Assembly: GCA_028698585.1 (NCBI GenBank)
Contig: JAQVWG010000002.1
Location: forward strand, 1 to 64,000
Source: Clostridia bacterium
GTDB taxonomy: Bacteria; Bacillota; Clostridia; Christensenellales; CAG-314
DNA length: 64,000 nt
Direction: 5' to 3'
The position numbers and the translations under genes were made by a program. Numbering within the stretch: position 1 is the stretch's first letter; the number at the start of each line of letters is the position of its first letter. Under the pieces are notes generated by a model. That model had not been told where the DNA came from, did not search any database, and worked only from the letters and a program-made list of their open reading frames with translations. Below, piece by piece: positions 28,534 through 36,698 of this stretch.

Positions 28534-29244
28534 ATGAGTAAATACAGTTCACGAAAAGAGCAACTTTTTGCCAAAGCGACTATGTATAGGACAACCGACC
28601 TTACTGATGAAGAAATGTTGGAGCTGTTATTATATCAAACTGCGCCGGATACTGCGCCCACTGTGGCTAAAACTTTGCTTAATACGTTCGGTAACATTGG
28701 CAGAGTTATGTCTGCAACAGAATCTCAACTTATGAGGATTGATGGTGTCAGTATAGCAACATCGAAGAGTATCCTAGCAACGTCATTAATGTGTCAGTAT
28801 CTGCTTAAAGGACAGATGAATAGAATAACACTGCACAATACTGAGGATATCTACGACTACTGCATACGTCTCCTTATCCCTAACGAGATTGAAGAGCTTT
28901 ACGTAGTGTGTCTGGGGCAGAATGGCAAAATACTGGGTAAGGCAGTTTTTACCGAACAACGTGATGATAGGGTTACTGTCAGCATTAAGCAACTAACGGA
29001 AACTGCACTATTCTATAATGCGAGCAGAGTATTTATTGCGCACTCTCATCCCGGTGGTGATACGACTCCTTCCGTTGCAGACAATGAGTTGTCGCAGAAT
29101 CTATATAATGTCTTGCGCTCCCTCAACATCTATCTAACCGAGCATATCATTGTCAGCAAAAAAGGCACTTACTCATATTTTCTCGAAGGCGAATTGAAAA
29201 ATTACTCTAGCCAGTATGAGCAACTGCATACCGTACAAAAGTAA
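28534..29244 (+). CDS. radC: RadC/JAB-domain DNA repair protein
   Basis: A protein of 236 residues of the UPF0758/RadC family. The N-terminal helix-hairpin-helix region (residues about 15-85) contains IGRVMSATESQLMRIDGVS, and the JAMM metalloprotease-like domain shows FIAHSHPGG with H170, H172 and D176 as the metal ligands; family members usually read HNHPSGD. A terminal HIIVSKKGTYSYF block is typical. It is called a repair protein, but its biochemical role is unproven. AAGGA lies ahead of the ATG. It is a single gene between two terminators. Confidence 0.93.
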   Translation: MSKYSSRKEQLFAKATMYRTTDLTDEEMLELLLYQTAPDTAPTVAKTLLNTFGNIGRVMSATESQLMRIDGVSIATSKSILATSLMCQYLLKGQMNRITLHNTEDIYDYCIRLLIPNEIEELYVVCLGQNGKILGKAVFTEQRDDRVTVSIKQLTETALFYNASRVFIAHSHPGGDTTPSVADNELSQNLYNVLRSLNIYLTEHIIVSKKGTYSYFLEGELKNYSSQYEQLHTVQK

Positions 29245-29245
29245 C

Positions 29246-29275
29246 AATAAATGCCCTATTATAAGGGCATTTATT
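29246..29275. terminator. Terminator after radC
   Basis: A perfect 12-bp inverted repeat, aataaatgccct / agggcatttatt, two bases after the radC stop; the AT-rich flanks let it work in both directions. Confidence 0.85.
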
Positions 29276-29462
29276 TAACTGTTAATTAATGATATATTGG
29301 TATTATCATTTACTAAATGTGTTGAGAGTATTCGTCAATGAGGGTTCACTCCAATTGGGTTGACATGCAATTTGTCTGCTATCTAATGACACTCTGCTGT
29401 TAATCTATGTGTGATGTGAGCGGAAATGGCGCACGTTGTTGGTCGGTGTGTCTCTACTTGGT

Positions 29463-29870
29463 CTATTTCGTATGCACTTTGCCACATTTTGAGCAAACAC
29501 CGTTATATACGCAGAATACTCCACCGCACTCACAACTCCACTGTTTGCGCTGATTGTCCATAAACTGAGTAATGCCAATCTTTCTCATCTGCACCAAATT
29601 GTCTATGGGGTTTTCCACCAACGGATACTGAGTTGTATAGCGATTCTGCTTTTCCATTATATCGGCGCATGGGTATTGAGGACATTTATCGCAAAAGTCG
29701 TCAGGCAATAACGGACGCAATTTACACAATGCAATACCACAAGTGCTACAATACTTAGACTTATATTCGTCTTCGCCATGACAGCCCGGACAAGGTTTTT
29801 CGGCTCTGTACGCCTTTGAGCACAGCGAACAATCTAGTCCGCAGGGTGCCAACATTTTATCTTCGAACAT
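29463..29870 (-). CDS. DUF3795 cysteine-rich protein
   Basis: A small protein of 135 residues with many Cys pairs. The N-terminal APCGLDCSLCSKAY and PCPGCHG, then the YCSTCGIALC and KCPQYPC motifs, are the mark of DUF3795 (PF12675), a family of clostridia and other anaerobes with unknown function. The C-terminal WSCECGGVFCVYNGVCSKCG adds two more CxC/CxxC pairs, so one or more metal or iron-sulfur sites are likely. The minus-strand ATG has only a poor ribosome binding site. It is convergent with radC. Confidence 0.85.
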   Translation of the reverse strand: MFEDKMLAPCGLDCSLCSKAYRAEKPCPGCHGEDEYKSKYCSTCGIALCKLRPLLPDDFCDKCPQYPCADIMEKQNRYTTQYPLVENPIDNLVQMRKIGITQFMDNQRKQWSCECGGVFCVYNGVCSKCGKVHTK

Positions 29871-30048
29871 AACAATTACCAGCCCTTTATATAACTATTG
29901 CATCATTATATAGCACTATTCTGCTATTTGTCAACGGACAGGACGCTCTTAACTGTTGCTGAATTGCCGTTACCATGTAACCGTATCAAAATTGCTCTCT
30001 AGCAATCACAGTTGATATCGTTACAGATAATATAACTATTATTTGATG

Positions 30049-30077
30049 TTGTCAAAGCGAGTGTAATTTGCTATAAT
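30049..30077 (+). promoter_or_regulatory. Promoter of the VOC gene
   Basis: TTGTCA (30049-30054) and TATAAT (30072-30077) with a 17-base spacer, 35 bases before the start codon. Confidence 0.75.
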
Positions 30078-30112
30078 ATGGCTGCTGAAAATGAACAATG
30101 GGAGATTGAGAT

Positions 30113-30502
30113 ATGAAATTGGACGGATTTGGTTTGTTTGTAGACGATATGCCAACAATGGTGAGATTCTACCGTGATGTATTGGGATTCGAGATAGAAG
30201 AGAATGAAGATACCTCTAATGTATATCTTGTTAAGGACAGCACGCTATTCTTACTGTATCGCAAAAGCAGTTTCGAGGAGATGACTAGCCGAAAGTATGA
30301 GTATGTCAAGGGTTTGAACGGACATTTTGAAATTGCGCTAGGTGTAGACTGCTACGCCCAAGTCGACCAAGAATACCAGCGTGTTATAAGTATGGGAGCA
30401 ACATCTGTCCTGCCACCTACAACGGAGCCTTGGGGACAACGCACCTGTTTTGTTGCAGACCCAGAGGGCAATTTAATCGAAATTGGCTCTTTCAATAAAT
30501 AG
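30113..30502 (+). CDS. VOC-family (glyoxalase/bleomycin-resistance fold) protein
   Basis: A soluble protein of 129 residues with the paired beta-alpha-beta-beta-beta modules of the VOC superfamily. The first module shows FVDDMPTMVRFYRDVLGFEIEE, the second PPTTEPWGQRTCFVADPEGNLIEIGS, the usual end of the family. A glutamate in the last motif (LIEIGS) and a His (GHFEIAL) are candidate metal ligands. Members include lactoylglutathione lyases, dioxygenases and drug-binding proteins; the function here is open. It has its own promoter and GGAG site. Confidence 0.87.
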   Translation: MKLDGFGLFVDDMPTMVRFYRDVLGFEIEENEDTSNVYLVKDSTLFLLYRKSSFEEMTSRKYEYVKGLNGHFEIALGVDCYAQVDQEYQRVISMGATSVLPPTTEPWGQRTCFVADPEGNLIEIGSFNK

Positions 30503-30644
30503 TCGTATCTCCTCAATAACGAACAGTGCAATGTATGAGTCCCGACGGCACATATATTCACACAACAATAAAGTGAAACTTACCCAACCACATAACTGTC
30601 GCACGGTTGAGTTACAATGGCGCCCGTACCCTAGCAGAATAAGA

Positions 30645-30681
30645 AAGACACGAGCAGGTGCATAGCACAGTGTCGTGTCTT
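30645..30681 (-). repeat. Second copy of the tRNA-Gln terminator hairpin
   Basis: These 37 bases are identical to 30841-30877, 196 bases away. They form a hairpin of aagacacga with tcgtgtctt and a smaller inner hairpin. The flank attagtg is shared too, after which similarity fades into sequence that loosely resembles the tRNA 3' end. Confidence 0.85.
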
Positions 30682-30832
30682 GATTAGTGTATAATAGTAG
30701 CAAGATATGTAAGGACGAAGTGAAGCGAGGACGGGATCTCTTCAACTTCGCTTAGGTTGATAATTGCACCCAAAGTAAGTTAAATTGGATTCGCAGGCTC
30801 AACCGAGTCATTGTATAATTATATCTTATTCT

Positions 30833-30877
30833 GCAAACAAAAGACACGAGCAGGTGCATAGCACAGTGTCGTGTCTT
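30833..30877 (-). terminator. Terminator of tRNA-Gln
   Basis: Seven bases past the tRNA CCA end on the minus strand: aagacacga and tcgtgtctt pair, and the minus strand then reads ttttgtttg. It is the first copy of the 37-base direct repeat. Confidence 0.85.
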
Positions 30878-30883
30878 AATTAG

Positions 30884-30958
30884 TGGCTAGGGTAGCAGGA
30901 TTTGAACCTGCGAATGACGGAGTCAGAATCCGTTGCCTTACCGCTTGGCTATACCCCA
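30884..30958 (-). tRNA. tRNA-Gln (anticodon CTG)
   Basis: The minus strand folds as a cloverleaf: acceptor TGGGGTA/TACCCTA (one G-U), T-arm GCAGG TTCAAAT CCTGC, anticodon stem ACGGA/TCCGT with loop TTCTGAC, hence anticodon CTG for the CAG codon. The 5' TGGGG start is characteristic of tRNA-Gln, and CCA is encoded. It is a single-gene unit with its own promoter and terminator. Confidence 0.95.
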
Positions 30959-30986
30959 ATATGGCTAAATGGATTTTTGCCTTACT

Positions 30987-31015
30987 ATATTAATACTTTT
31001 TGGGCGGACAGTCAA
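30987..31015 (-). promoter_or_regulatory. Promoter of tRNA-Gln
   Basis: On the minus strand TTGACT (31015-31010) and TAATAT (30992-30987) with a 17-base spacer, about 28 bases before the tRNA 5' end. Confidence 0.7.
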
Positions 31016-31123
31016 CCAAAATATCATTACTTTTCGTTCTTTGTTGTTATTGAGACAGACCACCCATGTCTATCTGCCTGATAAAATAATTAAAAAAACA
31101 AAGCAAGTTTTGTTACATTACCC

Positions 31124-31152
31124 TTGTTTATTCAGTCTAACTTTGGTATAAT
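31124..31152 (+). promoter_or_regulatory. Promoter of the MGMT-DUF1846 pair
   Basis: TTGTTT (31124-31129) and TATAAT (31147-31152) with a 17-base spacer, 33 bases before the TTG start. Confidence 0.65.
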
Positions 31153-31185
31153 CAATAGTAATATTATGGTAATAATGGTGAGTGA

Positions 31186-31512
31186 TTGAACTTATTTGAC
31201 AGAGTCTATGCAATTGTAAGGACAGTTCCCTATGGCAAGGTGGTAACCTATGGCCAGATTGCATTGTGTCTAGGTAACCCTAAACTGAGCAGGCAAGTAG
31301 GCTGGGCTCTACACGCCAACAAGACGATGATTGTTGTCCCCTGTCACAGGGTAGTCGACAGGAATGGGCATCTTGCAGGTGCCTTTGCATTTGGCGATGG
31401 TGTACAAGCACAACTACTGACTAATGAGGGGATAAGAGTAGTGAACAACCACGTAGATTTAAGTATATATCAACATCACTTTACAAGCGATACACGTATA
31501 CAGAGGATATAA
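31186..31512 (+). CDS. Short MGMT-family DNA methyltransferase-like protein
   Basis: A protein of 108 residues that covers only the DNA-binding and active-site domain of O6-alkylguanine-DNA alkyltransferase. It shows YGKVVTYGQIA, the LSRQVGWALHAN helix-turn-helix with the arginine finger region, and the active-site PCHRVVD, so the acceptor cysteine is kept, unlike alkyltransferase-like proteins with Trp there. The start is TTG: an in-frame TGA stands directly upstream, and GGTGAG gives a ribosome binding site. It is 8 bases ahead of the DUF1846 gene. Whether it repairs alkyl damage or flags it for excision repair is open. Confidence 0.88.
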   Translation: MNLFDRVYAIVRTVPYGKVVTYGQIALCLGNPKLSRQVGWALHANKTMIVVPCHRVVDRNGHLAGAFAFGDGVQAQLLTNEGIRVVNNHVDLSIYQHHFTSDTRIQRI

Positions 31513-31520
31513 ACGGTACT

Positions 31521-33020
31521 ATGGCACAACGAGATAACATCAACAGAATAGGATTCGACAATACACTTTACCTAGCTAAACAGCAGGAGAATATAATCAA
31601 GCGCATTGATACGTTCGGCAATAAACTCTACTTGGAGTTTGGTGGTAAACTATTCGACGACTTGCATGCCAGCCGAGTACTACCTGGTTATGATGCCAAT
31701 TCCAAGGTTAAACTGCTTGGTAAGTTTACAGACAAGGCAGAGGTTATCTTCTGTATAAGCAGTAGAGATATTGTGCGTAATAAAATGCGTGCCGATTTCG
31801 GCATAACCTACTCGCAGGAGGCATTGAGAGTAATAGACAACCTGCGTGCAGAGGGAATACTCGTATCCTCAATAGTGATAACGCTGTACGAGAATGACGT
31901 TAACGTTAATCAGTATATTAATAATCTTCGCAATAGAGGGGAGAACGTTTATCTTCATCGCACCACTAGGGGCTACCCGCTAGATGTAGATACCATAGTG
32001 TCTGATGAAGGATATGGACAGAACTGTTATATACCTACAACTAGGCCACTGGTTGTGGTGACTGCCCCCGGACCAGGCAGTGGTAAACTCGCCACCTGTC
32101 TCAACCAGTTATATCACGAATATAAGCGTGGCAACAGAGCTGGTTATGCCAAGTTCGAGACTTTCCCAATATGGAATCTATCTCTATCTCATCCAGTTAA
32201 TGTAGCATACGAGGCGGCAACAGCAGACCTTAATGATATCAATGTCATTGACTACTATCATCAGCAATCCTACGGTATAAGTGCAACCAACTATAACCGT
32301 GATATGGAGACATTTCCAATTGTCAATAACATTCTATATCGTATTACAGGTAAAGAAGTATACTGTTCTCCTACGGATATGGGCGTCAATATGACTGGAT
32401 TCGCAATTACAGATGACGAAACTTGCCGTGAGGCTGCTAGACAAGAGGTAATACTGAGATATTACCGAGCCAGAGTAGATAGCAAGATGGGTGCAGAGTC
32501 TAGTGCGCTTGCCAGATTAGAACAACTAATGGCGCAACTGGGGATAAATCCACACGATAGACACTGTGTACTCCCTGCGTTAGAGTATAACCGTGTAAGC
32601 CATATGCCCATAACTGCTATACAGTTATCTAGTGGCAAGATTATTACAGGCAAGCAGTCTGCTCTACTGACTTCGACATCGGCGGCACTACTCAATGCGC
32701 TTAAGGAGTTGGCAGGAATAGATGATGATGTTAAACTTCTTCCGGAGCAGGTTATTGCGCCCATATTGACACTCAATCAATCAGTATATAAATTAACCAA
32801 TACCATGATGACTCTGTCGCAAGTGTTGATTGCTCTGTCTATGTCACAAGCGTACGATGATAACGCCACGCTTGCCATGAGTAAACTACCCTTGCTTAAA
32901 GGGTGTCAAGCGCACTCAACCTGCATAGTAACTGCAGATACTAGTGCTATACTGGCCAAACTGGGTATAGAACACACTAGCGAAGACGTGTTCGCATCTA
33001 CTGCGTTGTTCACACAGTAA
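31521..33020 (+). CDS. DUF1846 (UPF0371) protein
   Basis: A soluble protein of 499 residues, the normal size for the UPF0371 family of Firmicutes. Markers are the N-terminal RIGFDNTLYLAKQQENI and LYLEFGGKLFDDLHASRVLPGYD, the central TAPGPGSGKLATCLNQLYHE with a P-loop-like GPGSGK, and the later CSPTDMGVNMTGF. The function is unproven; the GSGK loop suggests nucleotide binding. It lies 8 bases after the MGMT-like gene, so both share a promoter. A DNA-repair link is only a guess from position. Confidence 0.92.
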   Translation: MAQRDNINRIGFDNTLYLAKQQENIIKRIDTFGNKLYLEFGGKLFDDLHASRVLPGYDANSKVKLLGKFTDKAEVIFCISSRDIVRNKMRADFGITYSQEALRVIDNLRAEGILVSSIVITLYENDVNVNQYINNLRNRGENVYLHRTTRGYPLDVDTIVSDEGYGQNCYIPTTRPLVVVTAPGPGSGKLATCLNQLYHEYKRGNRAGYAKFETFPIWNLSLSHPVNVAYEAATADLNDINVIDYYHQQSYGISATNYNRDMETFPIVNNILYRITGKEVYCSPTDMGVNMTGFAITDDETCREAARQEVILRYYRARVDSKMGAESSALARLEQLMAQLGINPHDRHCVLPALEYNRVSHMPITAIQLSSGKIITGKQSALLTSTSAALLNALKELAGIDDDVKLLPEQVIAPILTLNQSVYKLTNTMMTLSQVLIALSMSQAYDDNATLAMSKLPLLKGCQAHSTCIVTADTSAILAKLGIEHTSEDVFASTALFTQ

Positions 33021-33079
33021 TTTACACATCTGTTATTAGATGTTATAAGCAACTACTATTATATTATGGAGGCTCACGA

Positions 33080-34633
33080 ATGAATACTAATAATCCTCTG
33101 GTTCTAACATTTGATTGTGGAACGCAAAGCATGAGGGCAGTGCTTGTTGATAAACAAGGCAATGTCATTGACAAAGCACAGGTCAAGTATAATAAACCGT
33201 ATATTTCTCCTCAACCGGGCTGGGCGGAACAGCCTGCATCTACATACTGGGATAGCCTGTGCACAGTGTCCAAACAGATACTGTCTGCACATGCCGACTT
33301 GATTACGGATATAATCTGTGTAACAGTTACTACGATTAGAGATACTTTTCTATGTCTGGATAAGGATGGAAAACCTCTTAATAACTTCATAGTTTGGCTG
33401 GATCAACGCCGAGCAGAGTGTAAACAGCCGTTATCCACGCTATCTAACATAGTTTTCTCAGCAATTGGTATGAGAGAAGCACTTAATGTCCAGCGCAAGA
33501 TAACTAAGTCTAACTGGATTAAGGAGTATCTACCTGATGTATGGGATAAGACATATAAATACGTTGGTGTGTCAGGTTGGCTTATATATAATCTGGTGGG
33601 GGACTTTGTGGATTGTTCTGCATCACAGGTAGGACATATACCATTCGACTATAAGCCCAAGAAGTGGAAGAGCGAAAAAGACATTCAATTCGCCCTGTTC
33701 GGCGTTGAGAGCGAAAAACTCATTAGATTAGTTGATCCGACGCAGATACTGGGTACGATAGACCACAAGGCCAGCCAGTTGACTGGTATACCCGAGGGTT
33801 TACCTGTTATTGCATCCGGCTCAGATAAAGAGTGCGAGACGCTAGGCAGTGGCGTGCTAGATGAGAGTGGCGCTGCGTTGTCCTTCGGGACTGCGGCATC
33901 AGTGCAGATTAGCACCAAGAAGTACGTTGGACCGACCTCACTTCTGCCTGCATATCCAGCAATATGCCCTGACTTGTATAACCCCGAAGTGCAGATTTAC
34001 CGTGGTTATTGGATGGTCAGTTGGTTCCTTAAGGAGTTTGCTGAGAAGGAAGTATTGAATGCCAAAGAATTAGGTATATCGCCTGAGGAATTACTTAACC
34101 GAGAATTGGATAAAATTAAGCCAGGCTGTGATGGACTTATGCTCCAACCTTACTGGTCACCCTTGCTTAAACAACCTGAGGGCAGAGGCAGTATGATTGG
34201 ATTCAATTCCGAGCATACTCGCATACATATCTATCGTGCTATAATTGAGGGAATAGGATTTGCTCTGTACGACGGATTGTTGGCACTAGAAAAGCGTTCT
34301 GGTAACAATACTACTTGGCTGGCAGTGGCTGGTGGTGGCAGTCAATCGGATACTATATGTCAAATAACTGCAGATATGTTCAATCTACCAGTGCGCCGTG
34401 TACAGACTTATGAGTCAACAGGACTAGGCTCGTCTATTGCAGGTTTCGTAGGTATGGGGTGCTATGACAGTTTTCAACATGCTGTAGATAATATGGTGCA
34501 CTTTGTTGATGAGTTCAGGCCCAATCCTGAAACACATGCAATCTATCAAGAGTTATATCAAGAGATATATCGTAAGACTTACGCTAGACTACAACCACTC
34601 TATCGCAAGTTGTACAGCATAATCAAGTATTAA
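33080..34633 (+). CDS. FGGY-family carbohydrate kinase
   Basis: A kinase of 517 residues with the two ASKHA domains of glycerol/xylulose kinases. The N-terminal phosphate loop is TFDCGTQSMRAVLVD, and WAEQPASTYW follows; the C-terminal domain has AVAGGGSQSDTICQITADMFNLPV and ESTGLGSS, standard for FGGY. It phosphorylates a sugar or polyol with ATP. Its substrate cannot be read, but the neighbour is a flavoprotein related to alkyl-DHAP synthase, so a triose-like or glycerol-like substrate is possible. TGGAGG precedes the ATG. Part of its 3' end is duplicated 130 bases downstream. Confidence 0.88.
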   Translation: MNTNNPLVLTFDCGTQSMRAVLVDKQGNVIDKAQVKYNKPYISPQPGWAEQPASTYWDSLCTVSKQILSAHADLITDIICVTVTTIRDTFLCLDKDGKPLNNFIVWLDQRRAECKQPLSTLSNIVFSAIGMREALNVQRKITKSNWIKEYLPDVWDKTYKYVGVSGWLIYNLVGDFVDCSASQVGHIPFDYKPKKWKSEKDIQFALFGVESEKLIRLVDPTQILGTIDHKASQLTGIPEGLPVIASGSDKECETLGSGVLDESGAALSFGTAASVQISTKKYVGPTSLLPAYPAICPDLYNPEVQIYRGYWMVSWFLKEFAEKEVLNAKELGISPEELLNRELDKIKPGCDGLMLQPYWSPLLKQPEGRGSMIGFNSEHTRIHIYRAIIEGIGFALYDGLLALEKRSGNNTTWLAVAGGGSQSDTICQITADMFNLPVRRVQTYESTGLGSSIAGFVGMGCYDSFQHAVDNMVHFVDEFRPNPETHAIYQELYQEIYRKTYARLQPLYRKLYSIIKY

Positions 34634-34752
34634 CATCTCTTATTCTATCGATTTACAGAGGGCGTTATGATAGGTAGATATGAGCGCAATCAAGATTATA
34701 CTGCATGACAATTAGCAGATTACAACCCTCTATCGCAAGTTGAACATTATAG
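34583..34752 (+). repeat. Copy of the FGGY-kinase 3' end in the spacer
   Basis: Within the last codons of the kinase gene, acaaccactctatcgcaagt (34591-34610) recurs as acaaccctctatcgcaagt (34722-34740) in the spacer, 130 bases later, with some flanking likeness. The second copy is not in a usable frame. Confidence 0.75.
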
Positions 34753-34831
34753 ATAAATAATGATAATTATCACCTAAACAGTCCTCATGGTTCAGTTGAG
34801 GATAGTAATTAAGACAGTAACGAGGCGAATT

Positions 34832-36574
34832 ATGTCAATCAAACCATATAGAAAAGAATATCAACCGCAGTGGGTGCAGACACCACCACCTAAGGGCAGT
34901 TACCGTTCGATTTTTCGCTGGGGTAACCCCGATTACGTCAAGTATCCCAAGGAAACGATGTATAAACTGCTTAAGAAGGCATTCAATCTCGACGATAAAC
35001 ATTTCGAGCAATATAGTTGCGATATAGGTATGGATAAGGTTGAGTATGACATTCCGTGTGGGCTGTCTAATCAACACATTGAGGCATTAGGAGCAATTGT
35101 CGGCGAAGAATACTGCAAGACTGACGATTATTCTAGATTATCCGTAGCATATGGCAAGACAATGTACGACCTGTTGCGTCTGCGCAAGAAGGTAGTGGAG
35201 AATGTCCCAGATGTCGTGCTATATCCCGATAATAAGCAACAGATTGAGAATATAGTGTCCTATTGCACCCAACACAATATACCGTTATATGTATATGGTG
35301 GTGGCAGTAGTGTTACTAGAGGAGTAGAGTGCGTTAAAGGTGGCGTGTCCCTTGATATGCGCGCAAGGTTCAATAAGATAATAGATTTTAACGAAATTGA
35401 CCAAACAATCACTGTTCAAGCAGGTATGAGTGGGCCAACTCTCGAAACAACGTTAAATGATGCCGTGCAGTTGTTCAATGCCAAACGTGCATATACATGT
35501 GGGCATTTTCCGCAGAGTTTCGAGTACAGTAGCGTGGGTGGATGGGTAGTAACGAGAGGTGCAGGACAGAATAGCACTTACTACGGCGTCATAACCGACC
35601 TAGTATTATCTCAAGAGTACGCAACTCCCATAGGCAACATTAAGACAAGCAACTACCCACGAGAGGCAACAGGCCCCAACCTTAACCAGATTCTAATGGG
35701 TAGCGAGGGCACATTCGGCGTACTCACTCATGTTACACTTAGAATATTCAGGTATATGCCTAGCAACAGGAAGCGTTTTGCATATATGTTCCCCGACTGG
35801 CAGACAGCACAGCGAGCAGCACGAGAAATGATGCAATGCGAGAGTGGATATTCCTCCGTTTTTCGCCTATCCGATCCTCAAGAAACCAGTGTTATGTTGC
35901 ACTTATATGGTGTTGATGAGACTCCATTGATGAGAGTCCTATCTACACTAGGTTATAAGGATATGCAAGCATGCATGTTCTTGGGATTTACCGATGGCGA
36001 GAAAGGATACGCAAGCAATGTAGCCAAAAACATAAGAAGAATTGCCCGCCAATATAAGGCATTATCTATGGGTGGCTGGGTGTGTAAGAGTTGGGAAAAA
36101 GGCAGATTCACCGACCCATATCTAAGAGACAGCATGCAGGACTTTGGCATAATGACAGACACACTTGAGTGTTCGGTCAACTGGAGCAATATGCAATCTG
36201 TGTATGACTCCGTAAGACAAGTATGTCTTAAGCTGCCCAATGCTATAGTAACTACTCATATGTCTCACTGTTATCCGCAGGGTGCCAATCTGTACTTCAT
36301 TTTCATTGCACCCATTGACGACCTTGACGTATTCTTAAATTATCACTCCAGCATACTTACTGCCATTCTCAACAGTGGTGCATCTATGAGTCATCATCAC
36401 GGTATAGGCAAAATGTTCGGTGGGTGGCTTGAAGCCAGTCTGGGCAAGACAGAGTACGGTGTCATACGCACTCTCAAGAACTATTTTGACCCCAACTACT
36501 TGATGAATCCTGGTGGGACGCTGGGACTAGATATGCCCGATAATGCTAAACACACCAAGGACAATCAGCAGTAG
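34832..36574 (+). CDS. FAD-binding oxidase, alkyl-DHAP-synthase-like
   Basis: A flavoprotein of 580 residues. The FAD domain (PDVVLYPDNKQQIENIV, VYGGGSSVTRGVE, GSEGTFGVLTHV) is followed by the substrate domain with MSHHHGIGK near residue 530, the histidine-rich loop of alkyl-DHAP synthase (AGPS). The TCGHFPQSFEYSSVGGWVVTRGAGQ block also matches AGPS. In that family the enzyme swaps an acyl chain of DHAP for a fatty alcohol to make ether lipids; bacterial relatives have been little studied. Start 34832 is chosen because ACGAGG lies about eight bases upstream; an earlier in-frame ATG at 34787 lacks a site. It follows the FGGY kinase and may act in the same path. Confidence 0.85.
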   Translation: MSIKPYRKEYQPQWVQTPPPKGSYRSIFRWGNPDYVKYPKETMYKLLKKAFNLDDKHFEQYSCDIGMDKVEYDIPCGLSNQHIEALGAIVGEEYCKTDDYSRLSVAYGKTMYDLLRLRKKVVENVPDVVLYPDNKQQIENIVSYCTQHNIPLYVYGGGSSVTRGVECVKGGVSLDMRARFNKIIDFNEIDQTITVQAGMSGPTLETTLNDAVQLFNAKRAYTCGHFPQSFEYSSVGGWVVTRGAGQNSTYYGVITDLVLSQEYATPIGNIKTSNYPREATGPNLNQILMGSEGTFGVLTHVTLRIFRYMPSNRKRFAYMFPDWQTAQRAAREMMQCESGYSSVFRLSDPQETSVMLHLYGVDETPLMRVLSTLGYKDMQACMFLGFTDGEKGYASNVAKNIRRIARQYKALSMGGWVCKSWEKGRFTDPYLRDSMQDFGIMTDTLECSVNWSNMQSVYDSVRQVCLKLPNAIVTTHMSHCYPQGANLYFIFIAPIDDLDVFLNYHSSILTAILNSGASMSHHHGIGKMFGGWLEASLGKTEYGVIRTLKNYFDPNYLMNPGGTLGLDMPDNAKHTKDNQQ

Positions 36575-36621
36575 GTTGTATAGACACTTGCTTGTACTAA
36601 TTTATATTACTATATATTGTA

Positions 36622-36643
36622 ACCCCTCTTATGTAAGAGGGGT
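36622..36643. terminator. Terminator between convergent genes
   Basis: A perfect 10-bp inverted repeat, acccctctta / taagaggggt, with a 2-base centre, 48 bases after the oxidase and 55 bases before the DUF421 stop; the flanks are AT-rich. Confidence 0.65.
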
Positions 36644-36698
36644 AATTATATTATTAGTCACCGATAGGTCTATAAATGCAGTGTATGGATATTATCTG

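Larger units (their letters stand above)
30503..30883. other. Spacer with duplicated tRNA-flank sequence
   Basis: About 380 bases between the VOC gene and the 3' end of the minus-strand tRNA-Gln. It holds two identical 37-base hairpins, one a tRNA terminator, and a T-arm-like fragment (attcgcaggctcaa, near 30789-30802) in the opposite orientation to the tRNA. No coding frame is supported. Confidence 0.7.

Noticed and set aside
30645-30681. A second tRNA gene next to the duplicated terminator
   Set aside because: Only loose likeness to a tRNA 3' end is left; no acceptor or anticodon stem can be folded.
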